From the NCBI GenBank assembly GCA_003246035.1, contig QKBP01000075.1:13618-77617 (forward strand): 64,000 bases of DNA. Direction: 5' to 3'. Made by a program: the position numbers and the translations under genes. Under the pieces are notes generated by a model. The model worked only from the letters and a program-made list of their open reading frames with translations. It was not told where the DNA came from and made no database searches. Shown here one piece after another: positions 18,960 through 27,463 of the stretch. Each line of letters opens with the position of its first letter. Position 1 is the first letter of the stretch. Source of the stretch: Desulfuromonadaceae bacterium. Lineage in GTDB: Bacteria > Desulfobacterota > Desulfuromonadia > Desulfuromonadales > SZUA-401.

Positions 18960-21900
18960 TTAGGCTTCCTGAAGTTCTTCTAGGGCCGTCGGCTCTTGAG
19001 TCGTCCCGAGCTTATGGCCGCGCCATAGATAGTAGATCACCGGGTAGACCATCAACTCCATAATACCCGATGTCACTACGCCGCCCACCATCGGTGCGGC
19101 GATCCGTTTCATCACGTCAGCCCCGGCGCCATGGCTCCACATAATCGGCAGCAGGCCGGCAATGATGGTCGCAATGGTCATGATCTTGGGACGGATCCGC
19201 TTGACCGCGCCGTGATGAATCGCCTGCACGAGGTCACCACGAGTCAGCATGCGGCCATTCTCTTTCCAGAGCTTGTGCGAGAGGTCGAGGTACAGCAGCA
19301 TGACCACCCCGGTCTCGGCGTCGAGTCCCGCCAGAGCGATCATCCCCACTAGCACGGCGACCGACATCTGGTAGTCGAGCACGTAGATGGTCCAGAACGC
19401 CCCGACCAGGGAGAACGGTACGGCGAGGAAGACGATCCCGGTCTTGATCAGCGACTTGGTGTTGACGTAGATGATCAGGAAGATGATCAGCGCGGTCAAC
19501 GGGATAATGACCATGAATCGCTTGCTTGCCGCCTCCATGTATTCGTAATGGCCGCTCCAGACGATACTGTAGCCAGGCGGGAGGTTGATCTTTTCTGCCA
19601 CGACCTGCTGAGCGTTCTTAACGAAAGTACCGACGTCGATACCACGCAGGTCGACATACACCCATGCGGTCTGACGGGCATTCTCGCTCTTGATCATTGG
19701 CGGACCCTGGTTGATGCGGATATCGGCCAGCTGCGAAATCGGAACGTGCGTGCCGTTCTTGAGCGGGACCAGCACCCGCTTGAGGGCCGGCAAGTCGTTG
19801 CGGAAGTCGGACTGGTAACGGACATTGACCGGGTAGCGTTCCAGCCCCTCGACGGTGGTGGTAACGTTCATGCCGCCGATAGCGCTTTGGATGATGTCCT
19901 GGACCTCACCGACCGTGAGACCGTAGCGGGCGGCAGCCACCCTGTCGACCTCGAAGTCGAGGTAGTACCCCCCCACAACGCGCTCGGAAAAGGCGGTCAG
20001 GGTCCCTTTCTGCTGACGCATCAGCGCCTCGACCTGCTCACCCAGGTCGCTCAGCACCTGGAGATCATCCCCCATAATCTTGATCCCGACCGGGGTCTTG
20101 ATCCCGGTAGAGAGCATGTCGATGCGGGTCTTGATCGGCATGGTCCATGCGTTGGTCAGCCCCGGAAACTGGATCGCCTGATCAAGCTCCCGGATCAACT
20201 CGTCGACCGTGATCGGGCGGAGTTCAGGCCAGACCCAGCGCAGCGGTTTCTTAAGCAGTTCCGGCCAGTCGGAATAGAAGCGTTCGGAGTGGATGCGCCG
20301 CCACTGCTCCTCAGGTTTGAGCATGATGGTGGTTTCGAGCATCGACAGCGGGGCCGGATCGGTGGCGGTATCGGCCCTTCCGACCTTGCCGAAGGTCCTC
20401 TCCACTTCGGGGAAACTGGCGATGATCGCGTCGGTCTGCTGCAGCAGTTCGCGGGCCTTGGTGATTGACACACCCGGGAGGGTCGTCGGCATGTAGAGCA
20501 GGTCCCCTTCGTAGAACGGCGGCATGAACTCCGAGCCGGACTTGCTGAGAGGCCATGCGATCGAGAGGATCAGCACCGCCGCCACCAGCAGCGTCGCCCA
20601 GCGCCACCTGAGGACGAAATCGACCACAGGGTGGTAGATGCGGATCAACAGGCGGTTGACCGGATTGGCCTCCTCCGGCTTGATCTTGCCCCGTATGAAC
20701 CAGCCCATCAGCACCGGCACGATGGTCAACGAGAGGAGCGCCGCGGCGGCCATGGCGTAGGTCTTGGTGTAGGCAAGCGGTTTGAAGAGTCGTCCGGACT
20801 GTTCATGGAGGGCGAAAACCGGCACGAAGGAGACCGTGATCACCAGTAGCGAGAAGAACAGCGTCGGCCCGACCTCCTTGGAGGCGTTGAGGATGATCTC
20901 CCAGTGCGGCTTCTTACCCTGGTCCCGTTCGAGGTGCTTGTGGGCGTTCTCGACCATGATGATCGCGGCGTCGATCATCGCCCCGATGGCGATGGCGATC
21001 CCCCCGAGGCTCATGATGTTGGCATTGATCCCCTGGGTGTGCATGATGATGAAGGCCATGAGGATCGCCACCGGCAGGGTAAAGATTGCCACCAGAGCGC
21101 TCGGAAGGTGGAAGAGGAACAGCGCCGTCACCAGGGCCACTACGATGCTCTCCTCGAGGAGCTTCTCGTTGAGGGTGTCGACGGCCCGCTCGATCAGTCC
21201 GGAGCGGTCGTAGACCGGGGTGACCGTGACGCCTTCGGGGAGGCCGACCTTGAGCTCTTCGAGTTTCTGCTTGACCCTTTCGATGGTCGCCTGGGCGTTC
21301 TCGCCGTAACGCATGACGATGATCCCGCCGACCGTCTCCCCCCGACCATCGAGTTCGGCGATTCCGCGGCGCAGCTCGGGGCCGATGGTCACCTCGGCAA
21401 AGTCGCGAACCAGGATCGGGGTGCCCCGAGAATCGGTGCCGACCACGATCTGCTCGATATCCTCGAGGGAGCGGATATACCCGTGGCCACGCACCATGAA
21501 CTCGGTCTCCCCCATCTCGACCACGCGTCCCCCAACGTCACGGTTGCTGTTCTGGATGGCGCGCTTGATCTGGGGGATGGTCAGGTGGTAGGCAAGCAAC
21601 CGATTGGGGTCGATGGCGACCTGGTACTGCTTGACGAATCCGCCGATGCTCGAAACCTCGGAGACCCCCTCGATCGCGGCAAGCTCGTAACGCAGGTACC
21701 AGTCCTGGATGGAACGGAGCTGCTGCAGGTCGTGCCGGTCGCTGGTCAGGGCATACTCATAAACCCAGCCGACTCCCGTGGCGTCGGGTCCGAGGCTCGG
21801 CGTCACCCCGGCCGGGAGCTTACCGCTGGCATAGTTGAGGTATTCGAGGACCCTGGAACGGGCCCAATAGATGTCGGTGCCGTCCTCGAAGATGATGTAG

Positions 21901-22181
21901 ACAAAGGAGACCCCGAAGAAGCTGTACCCCCGCACCACCTTGGCATGAGGGACCGAGAGCATCTGGGTGGTGAGCGGGTAGGTGACCTGGTCCTCGACCA
22001 CCTGGGGCGCCTGCCCCGAGTACTCGGTGTAGATGATCACCTGCACGTCCGACAGGTCGGGGATAGCGTCGATCGCCGTTTCGCGCAGGGCGTAGATTCC
22101 TGCGATGATGGCGAAGGTGGTCAGTATCACGACAATGAACTTGTTTCGGACTGACCATTCGATGATTCGTTCGAGTATCAT
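18960..22181 (-). CDS. cusA: CusA-type heavy-metal efflux RND permease
   Basis: Inner-membrane RND proton antiporter for Cu(I)/Ag(I), 1073 aa. The first helix begins at residue 13 and a large periplasmic loop follows. The proton-relay segment in TM4 is AIAIGAMIDAAIIMVENA. The Met-rich transport region includes WTMPIKTRIDMLSTGIKT, as in CusA-like monovalent-metal pumps rather than CzcA. The C-terminal half has the second set of membrane helices with PIMWSHGAGADVMKRIA. It follows cusB by 24 bp. Substrate class rests on Met content and on neighbouring Cus-like components; cobalt-zinc-cadmium is the less likely alternative. Confidence 0.93.
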   Translation of the reverse strand: MILERIIEWSVRNKFIVVILTTFAIIAGIYALRETAIDAIPDLSDVQVIIYTEYSGQAPQVVEDQVTYPLTTQMLSVPHAKVVRGYSFFGVSFVYIIFEDGTDIYWARSRVLEYLNYASGKLPAGVTPSLGPDATGVGWVYEYALTSDRHDLQQLRSIQDWYLRYELAAIEGVSEVSSIGGFVKQYQVAIDPNRLLAYHLTIPQIKRAIQNSNRDVGGRVVEMGETEFMVRGHGYIRSLEDIEQIVVGTDSRGTPILVRDFAEVTIGPELRRGIAELDGRGETVGGIIVMRYGENAQATIERVKQKLEELKVGLPEGVTVTPVYDRSGLIERAVDTLNEKLLEESIVVALVTALFLFHLPSALVAIFTLPVAILMAFIIMHTQGINANIMSLGGIAIAIGAMIDAAIIMVENAHKHLERDQGKKPHWEIILNASKEVGPTLFFSLLVITVSFVPVFALHEQSGRLFKPLAYTKTYAMAAAALLSLTIVPVLMGWFIRGKIKPEEANPVNRLLIRIYHPVVDFVLRWRWATLLVAAVLILSIAWPLSKSGSEFMPPFYEGDLLYMPTTLPGVSITKARELLQQTDAIIASFPEVERTFGKVGRADTATDPAPLSMLETTIMLKPEEQWRRIHSERFYSDWPELLKKPLRWVWPELRPITVDELIRELDQAIQFPGLTNAWTMPIKTRIDMLSTGIKTPVGIKIMGDDLQVLSDLGEQVEALMRQQKGTLTAFSERVVGGYYLDFEVDRVAAARYGLTVGEVQDIIQSAIGGMNVTTTVEGLERYPVNVRYQSDFRNDLPALKRVLVPLKNGTHVPISQLADIRINQGPPMIKSENARQTAWVYVDLRGIDVGTFVKNAQQVVAEKINLPPGYSIVWSGHYEYMEAASKRFMVIIPLTALIIFLIIYVNTKSLIKTGIVFLAVPFSLVGAFWTIYVLDYQMSVAVLVGMIALAGLDAETGVVMLLYLDLSHKLWKENGRMLTRGDLVQAIHHGAVKRIRPKIMTIATIIAGLLPIMWSHGAGADVMKRIAAPMVGGVVTSGIMELMVYPVIYYLWRGHKLGTTQEPTALEELQEA

Positions 22182-22205
22182 AGCGTCTTATCCCTGCGCC
22201 GCTGC

Positions 22206-23702
22206 CTATTTGAACAACGCATCAAGGTCTTCTTTCGACTTCTTCGGCGCGTCGTCAAACAACGCGTCGAGGGAATCGCCCTTGGATGGCTGCGCGGTCA
22301 CGGGCGGGTTTTCGGGCTCCATCATCTTGCGGATGGCCTCACGCAGTTTGCTCTCCGAGTCGAGCATGAACTGGGCGGAGGTCACCACCCGCTCCCCCTC
22401 GAGGAGGCCACCCAGGATCTCGACATGCCCCTGATCGTCGTGCAGTCCGGTACGCACGGCGCGGGGCTCGAAGCGCCCTTCGTCGAGCGCGACGAAGACC
22501 GTTTCCTGCTTCCCGGTACGCAGCACCGCCTCCGAGGGGACCACCAGAGCATTCTCGATCGGCTCGCCGAACACGCTCACATTGACGTACATGTCAGGTC
22601 TGAGCTTTAAGCCGGGGTTGTCGAGCTCGATTCGCGCCTTGACGGTACGCGTCCTGGCCTCAACGAACGGGTAAAGACGGTTGATGGTACCGTGAAGTTT
22701 CTCCCCCTCGTACGGCAGCTCGACTTCGGCGTGCAGCCCTTCCTTGACCCAGGGGAGCTCGTACTCGTAGATATCGGCATTGACCCAGACGGTGCGGATG
22801 TCTGCGATCTCCATCAGCTTGCCGCCGGCCTTGACGAACCCCCCCTCGAGAACCTGCTTGTCGGTCACGATGCCGTCGAAGGGTGCCAGCAATTTAAGGG
22901 TACGGCTTGCCTGACGGGTCTTTTCGAGGCGCTCGATCTGGCGCTCGGAAACATCCCAGTACGCGAGGCGCCGGCGCGAGGCCTCGAGCAGGCGCTGCGC
23001 CCCTTCGACGATGGCGGGGAACGGACTGGTACTGACCGCGTCCCGATTCTTGAGGGCCAGCAGGTACTCTTCCTGCGCCGTCACCAGCTCGGGGCTGTAG
23101 ATTTCGAGCAGGACTTCACCCTTACGTACCACCTGACCCAGTTCCGCGACGTGCAGCTTCTCGATCCAGCCATCGATTTTGGGAGTGACATGGAATTGCT
23201 TCGGCTCGGCGTAGGAGACCAGTCCGACGGTGCGCACGGATCGTGACAGCCGATGCCGAACCGCCTGGGTGGTGCGCAGCCCCATGCTTTGTATGGTTAC
23301 CGGATCGATGGCGATCACGGCTCCGCTGGTCCCCTCCCCCTCGTACACCGGGACAAGGTCCATCCCCATCGGAGACTTACCTGGCTGATCGCTGATGTAG
23401 GTCGGGTCCATCGGTGCGACCCAGTACTTGACTTTCTTCTCCCCGTCCGTGGCTTTGCTCCCGCCGGAACCGGTCGCAGGCTTGAGAGGAGTGAGTTCCA
23501 TGTTGCAGATCGGACACAGGCCAGGCTCGTCGGTAATGATCATCGGGTGCATGCCGCAGGTCCACTTCTGTCCCTCTTCGGCATGCACGATGCCGAAGCT
23601 GTGCACATGGCCGTCCAGCGTGAAAATTCTGGGGATAAGGCCGGTTCCTGCCAGAAGCAGAAGGATGAGCAGGGGAATCGATACACGGGCTGAACTCTTC
23701 AT
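22206..23702 (-). CDS. cusB: CusB-type periplasmic adaptor with heavy-metal-binding domain
   Basis: Membrane-fusion protein joining CusA to the outer-membrane channel, 498 aa. After an N-terminal anchor (about 8-25) come a YHS-like metal-binding motif (about 46-73, WTCGMHP with CPICNMEL) and a second degenerate copy (about 92-120, APMDP with SPMGMDLVP) that keeps Met but lacks Cys. Lipoyl/barrel-sandwich and beta-barrel domains follow (about 150-430). The C-terminus carries two copies of an LDALF motif joined by an acidic/basic linker. ATGA overlap with the upstream channel gene implies translational coupling. Confidence 0.93.
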   Translation of the reverse strand: MKSSARVSIPLLILLLLAGTGLIPRIFTLDGHVHSFGIVHAEEGQKWTCGMHPMIITDEPGLCPICNMELTPLKPATGSGGSKATDGEKKVKYWVAPMDPTYISDQPGKSPMGMDLVPVYEGEGTSGAVIAIDPVTIQSMGLRTTQAVRHRLSRSVRTVGLVSYAEPKQFHVTPKIDGWIEKLHVAELGQVVRKGEVLLEIYSPELVTAQEEYLLALKNRDAVSTSPFPAIVEGAQRLLEASRRRLAYWDVSERQIERLEKTRQASRTLKLLAPFDGIVTDKQVLEGGFVKAGGKLMEIADIRTVWVNADIYEYELPWVKEGLHAEVELPYEGEKLHGTINRLYPFVEARTRTVKARIELDNPGLKLRPDMYVNVSVFGEPIENALVVPSEAVLRTGKQETVFVALDEGRFEPRAVRTGLHDDQGHVEILGGLLEGERVVTSAQFMLDSESKLREAIRKMMEPENPPVTAQPSKGDSLDALFDDAPKKSKEDLDALFK

Positions 23703-25024
23703 GGCTGTCGATCTTCTCCTGATGTCATGGAGTCGATGGGAAATGCCTCCGCATCGGCTCCGGAGAGCTGCTGAAAACGGGCCCTGGATCGAAAGAAATC
23801 ACTCAGGGCGCGATGATATTCGGTCTGATAGGCATAGAGGTTCGAGAGGGCGCTCATCACTTCCAGGAAGGAGACTCGACCAACCTGGTAGGCACTCACC
23901 ACGGCCTCGTACGACTGCTGGGCCTGGGGGATGATTCCGGTCCTGTAGAGCAGGATCAGGTCGCGCCCCTTGGTGAGCTGGGCATGAACTTCCTGCAACG
24001 CGGACACGTTGCGGTTGTAGACCTCGCGGTACTGGGCCTGGGCCATGGAGAGCCCATACTCGGCATCAGCCACGGCGGCACGACGTTTCCCTTGAAAGAT
24101 AGGGAGGTTGAGGCTCAATCCTGCGCTGACGAAATCCTCCCCACCGTCGGGGAGGTTGTCGTCCCGGAAACGATACCCCGCCCAGAGCCCCAGATCGGGC
24201 CAGTAGTCGCGCTGGGCCAGTTTTTTCTGCGCCCCGTACTGATCGATCAGGGCACGATAGGCCGCGAGCATCGGACGGTTGGCTTCCATACCCTGGAGGG
24301 CCCGCTCCAGGTCTTGCACATCCAAAGCGCCGTCAAGAGCGCCGGGAGCAAAAGACCCTTGGCCCCGATTGAGCAGAGCCTCGAGCTCGGAAACGACAGC
24401 CTCGCGGTCGCGCTCAAGGCTCAGTTGACGGTCCATGAGGCGGGAACGCTGCAGCTGGGCACGAAGCACGTCCTGCTGCATCCCTTCCCCCACCGCAAAC
24501 CGGGTCTCGCTCAACCGGGTGAGCTGGTCGATAACCTCGAGGTTACTGCCGACAAGTCGTAACGACTGATCCAGGGAATAGAGACGGTACCAAGCATCTC
24601 GCACCATTCGGACAATCTCGGTACGACGTTCGAGGTACATGGCCCGGTACCAGTCAGCCTGCTGGGCGGCGATCTCCCCCTTGAGGGAGAGTTTCCCGGG
24701 GAAAGGGATCGACTGATCGAGGCGCAGGTCATTCCCGGTCATGGCGTACTCGTCCGAAGCGAGGGAATCGACCGGGTAACTGGAGAATCCGAACGAGAGG
24801 CGCGGGTCGGCGAGCGAACGTGCCGGCGTCTCCTTCTGCTGGTACATTCGCCATCGGGATTCAGAGGCCTTCAAATCCGGGTTGTTTGCCAGAGCTTCTT
24901 CAACAAGCGCCCCAAGGTCCTGAACGTTAGGTGGCTCGGCGAATGACGCATCCGGAGCAGAGAGAGACAGCACTGCAAGCAGCGCAGGTACGATAAGTAT
25001 CAACGTGAAGACGCGCGTTTTCAT
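23699..25024 (-). CDS. cusC: TolC/CusC-family outer-membrane channel protein
   Basis: Outer-membrane efflux channel partner, 441 aa. The start at 25024 is preferred over 25042 because GGAGAGAGGT lies just upstream of it. A signal peptide covers about 1-29 (cut after SFA). The body shows the duplicated OEP pattern, with long helices (LVEEALANNPDLKASESRW, ERRTEIVRMVRDAWYRLY) and strands ending at about 425. No lipobox is seen, unlike E. coli CusC. It is first in the cusCBA-metal-binding operon. No CusRS-type regulator is adjacent in the window. Confidence 0.88.
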   Translation of the reverse strand: MKTRVFTLILIVPALLAVLSLSAPDASFAEPPNVQDLGALVEEALANNPDLKASESRWRMYQQKETPARSLADPRLSFGFSSYPVDSLASDEYAMTGNDLRLDQSIPFPGKLSLKGEIAAQQADWYRAMYLERRTEIVRMVRDAWYRLYSLDQSLRLVGSNLEVIDQLTRLSETRFAVGEGMQQDVLRAQLQRSRLMDRQLSLERDREAVVSELEALLNRGQGSFAPGALDGALDVQDLERALQGMEANRPMLAAYRALIDQYGAQKKLAQRDYWPDLGLWAGYRFRDDNLPDGGEDFVSAGLSLNLPIFQGKRRAAVADAEYGLSMAQAQYREVYNRNVSALQEVHAQLTKGRDLILLYRTGIIPQAQQSYEAVVSAYQVGRVSFLEVMSALSNLYAYQTEYHRALSDFFRSRARFQQLSGADAEAFPIDSMTSGEDRQP

Positions 25025-25083
25025 ACCTCTCTCCTTAAACATGAACTATGCCAATAGGGAATTCACGTAAATACAGCTGGTTA

Positions 25084-25106
25084 CGAAGGACAAAAGAGCG
25101 AAGGAC
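25084..25106. repeat. Short direct repeat upstream of cusC
   Basis: CGAAGGAC occurs twice with a 15-bp period (25084-25091 and 25099-25106), about 60-80 bp upstream of cusC. It could be a regulator site or chance; no known metal-regulator box is recognised in the 159-bp gap. Confidence 0.3.
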
Positions 25107-25183
25107 GACGCAGGTGAAGAATAGTCTACAGCCCAGGGGAGAATAATCCACAAAACAGGCTGAACAGGGAGAGAGATGGGGGG

Positions 25184-25735
25184 CTAGAGATCTTCGGCAA
25201 GTGACACGCTGAAGCGCTCCCCATCGCGGGAAAACTCCACCCGGTCGCTCTCGATCCTTTCGACCACGTACCCATCGATCATCGTGCCGACCATCACCGG
25301 GAGGTCGTTGACGATCGCCATGCGCGCTCCCCGGTCCTGGTGAAAGGCGATCCCGGAAACCGTCAACTGCCCCGTCACATCTGCCGGAGCAGGCTTTTCG
25401 GGGAGGAGAGGCATGGGAGGAGCGACCTGTTTTGAGGGCTGTGGCGCGACAGGCGTCGTTGGCGGAGGTGCCACGGGCGTGGCCGCCGGGTTGGTTAACG
25501 TCCGGGGTTCAGGTGTCACGGAGAACGTGTGACGCGGGGTCCAGAACAGCCATGCCAGCAGGACAAGTAGCGACACACATACCAGCAGGAGCAGCACAAA
25601 AAACGGCTGGCGTCCTGCCGCAGGGCGTTTCGTCGAATCCTCGCGCAGAATGTCCCAGGCGATATCCCCCTGCCGTTTCCCATCTGCGGCTTTGCGCTCT
25701 TCGAGCTTCTTGAGGGCCTTGAGTATCGTGCTCAT
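25184..25735 (-). CDS. gspB: GspB-like type II secretion assembly protein
   Basis: Single-pass inner-membrane protein, 183 aa, resembling GspB/ExeB, which works with GspA to insert the secretin through the cell wall. The MSTILKALKKLEERK start is typical. A membrane helix covers about 45-65, then a Pro-rich periplasmic linker (about 75-120) and a small beta-rich C-terminal domain (about 122-183, LTVSGIAFHQD, ARMAIVNDLPVMVG) that matches the PilP/GspB-type domain. ATGA overlap with gspA marks them as a coupled pair. No other secretion genes are present here. Confidence 0.85.
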   Translation of the reverse strand: MSTILKALKKLEERKAADGKRQGDIAWDILREDSTKRPAAGRQPFFVLLLLVCVSLLVLLAWLFWTPRHTFSVTPEPRTLTNPAATPVAPPPTTPVAPQPSKQVAPPMPLLPEKPAPADVTGQLTVSGIAFHQDRGARMAIVNDLPVMVGTMIDGYVVERIESDRVEFSRDGERFSVSLAEDL

Positions 25736-27336
25736 GACCCCCCTCCCCCCGAACGCAGGGTCGCGACATCGTCCATCCCTCCGAGCTGTCCGAGCAGCAT
25801 CAGCGTACGTGGCCCGACGCGGCCGTCGACCAACAACCCCTTGTCGTGCTGGAAGCTACGCACCGCGTCGAGGGTCTCTGGGTCGAAAACGCCGTTGAAC
25901 ACCCCACTGAAATATCCGGCGCCGAGCAGCCGCTTCTGGATCTCGGCGATCGCGCGGCCCTGGTCACCGAGGTTGGCAATCTCACTCGAACCGATGGGAT
26001 TCCGCCAGACCAACAGGGCCTCGTTGTCCCAGAACGAGGAGAGCTGATCTCGGCCGAGAGATGCGGCAGAAGGCGATGCGGGTGCAACCGTGAACCGCTC
26101 ACCATCGGCTGCGAGCAAGGCCAGATACCTGCGCCCCGGGAGCCCGGGGAGACGCAGTGGGAGCAAGGCCGGCGTGTTGTGATTAAGCAGCTCGTCGAGT
26201 GTCCCCTCGAAACGGTAGATCGACAACCCGCGCGAACGGACGGCCTGCTCGATGGGAGCCGACGTCTCGGGATCGAGGGATGCAACGCTCCAGCGGCTGA
26301 AAAGACTCGAAAGCGCGAGATTGAGCGACCCCTGTTCGGTCAATCCGGCGAGTTCCAGAGTGAGTGGATGAATCGTCGCCGTCGGAGCGGAGACGGAGGG
26401 GGCTGCCGCGGGGGAAGCGGGGGCCACCGGACGCTGCTGAAGAGTCACGGTCACGGCACCGAGCAACAGACCGCCAACCAAAAGGGACGCTGCGACCGGC
26501 CGGGCAAAACGTACGCCGGGGCGGCCCAGGGGGGCACGCAGCTCGCGCCGCGCCTGGCGCAGGTGCTTCGCTTGAACCTGGCGGCGTTCATCGGTAAAGG
26601 TGATGAGAAGCGCCCGGTCGAGCAAGATGTTCAGCATGCGCGGGATCCCCCGACAAGCTCGGCAGGCACGCTGAAGTGCAGACTTCGCAAACAACCTTTC
26701 GGGATCGCCGCCGGCGACCTCGATGCGATGACGGGCGTAATCGAGACATTCCCGGAATGCCAGCGGACTGAGGCGGTAAAAGACCGAGATTCTCTGACGC
26801 AGCTGACGCAACTTGCGGGTCTCGAGGACCTTGGCCAGTTCTGGTTGACCGACCAATACGATCTGCAGGAGCTTGTCGGTTTCGGTCTCGAGATTCGACA
26901 GCAGACGGACCTCCTCGAGAGCCGAACTCCCAAGATTCTGAGCCTCGTCGATGACCAGGACGACGGTGCGCCCGGCGGCGTTCTGGTCGAGAAGGAAAAC
27001 GTTGAGGGCGTTGAGCAGCTCGTCACGTCCGGTTCCGGGGTCTTCGACTCCGAGCTCGCGCATGATCCCGCGCAGCAGCTCGAGCGAAGAGACACGGGGA
27101 TTGAAGATGAACGCGGTGCGGTACTCCTCTTCCGGGAGCTGTGTCAATAGCGAGCGGAGGAGCGTGGTCTTGCCGGTGCCGACTTCACCGACCACGGCAA
27201 TGAAACCGGTGCGGTTGCGCAAGCCGTAGAGGAGATGGCCAAGCGCTTCACGGTGCGTTCCGCTGAGGTAGAGAAACGCGGGGTCCGGGGTCAGCGAGAA
27301 GGGTTTGCTGGTGAGCTTGAAATGCTCAAGATACAT
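25732..27336 (-). CDS. gspA: GspA/ExeA-like AAA ATPase with peptidoglycan-binding domain
   Basis: Inner-membrane ATPase thought to remodel peptidoglycan for secretin assembly, 534 aa from ATG at 27336. The MYLEHFKLTSKPFSLTPDP start is diagnostic for the ExeA family. Walker A is GEVGTGKTT (50-58) and Walker B VLVIDEAQ (about 125-132). A membrane helix lies at about 285-305 (LLVGGLLLGAVTVTL). The periplasmic part ends in a PG_binding_1 domain (about 450-520, IAEIQKRLLGAGYF, VDGRVGPRT). The in-frame extension to 27378 is unsupported. It is followed by gspB with a 4-nt overlap. Confidence 0.92.
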   Translation of the reverse strand: MYLEHFKLTSKPFSLTPDPAFLYLSGTHREALGHLLYGLRNRTGFIAVVGEVGTGKTTLLRSLLTQLPEEEYRTAFIFNPRVSSLELLRGIMRELGVEDPGTGRDELLNALNVFLLDQNAAGRTVVLVIDEAQNLGSSALEEVRLLSNLETETDKLLQIVLVGQPELAKVLETRKLRQLRQRISVFYRLSPLAFRECLDYARHRIEVAGGDPERLFAKSALQRACRACRGIPRMLNILLDRALLITFTDERRQVQAKHLRQARRELRAPLGRPGVRFARPVAASLLVGGLLLGAVTVTLQQRPVAPASPAAAPSVSAPTATIHPLTLELAGLTEQGSLNLALSSLFSRWSVASLDPETSAPIEQAVRSRGLSIYRFEGTLDELLNHNTPALLPLRLPGLPGRRYLALLAADGERFTVAPASPSAASLGRDQLSSFWDNEALLVWRNPIGSSEIANLGDQGRAIAEIQKRLLGAGYFSGVFNGVFDPETLDAVRSFQHDKGLLVDGRVGPRTLMLLGQLGGMDDVATLRSGGGGS

Positions 27337-27416
27337 GGCCTGACCTTCATTCAGAGGTGTTATTCGGCAACGGTCCAAATCGTACCTTTTTCCCTTTCGC
27401 CGTGCAAGTCACCTGC

Positions 27417-27422
27417 TATAGT
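27417..27422 (+). promoter_or_regulatory. Possible -10 element upstream of glgP
   Basis: TATAGT, about 42 nt before the glgP start. No convincing -35 box is paired with it. On the other strand TTGCAC-N17-TACGAT could serve gspA. Confidence 0.3.
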
Positions 27423-27463
27423 TACGCATAATATGCACCGCTATCCCTTCCCTGGAGCCCTTC

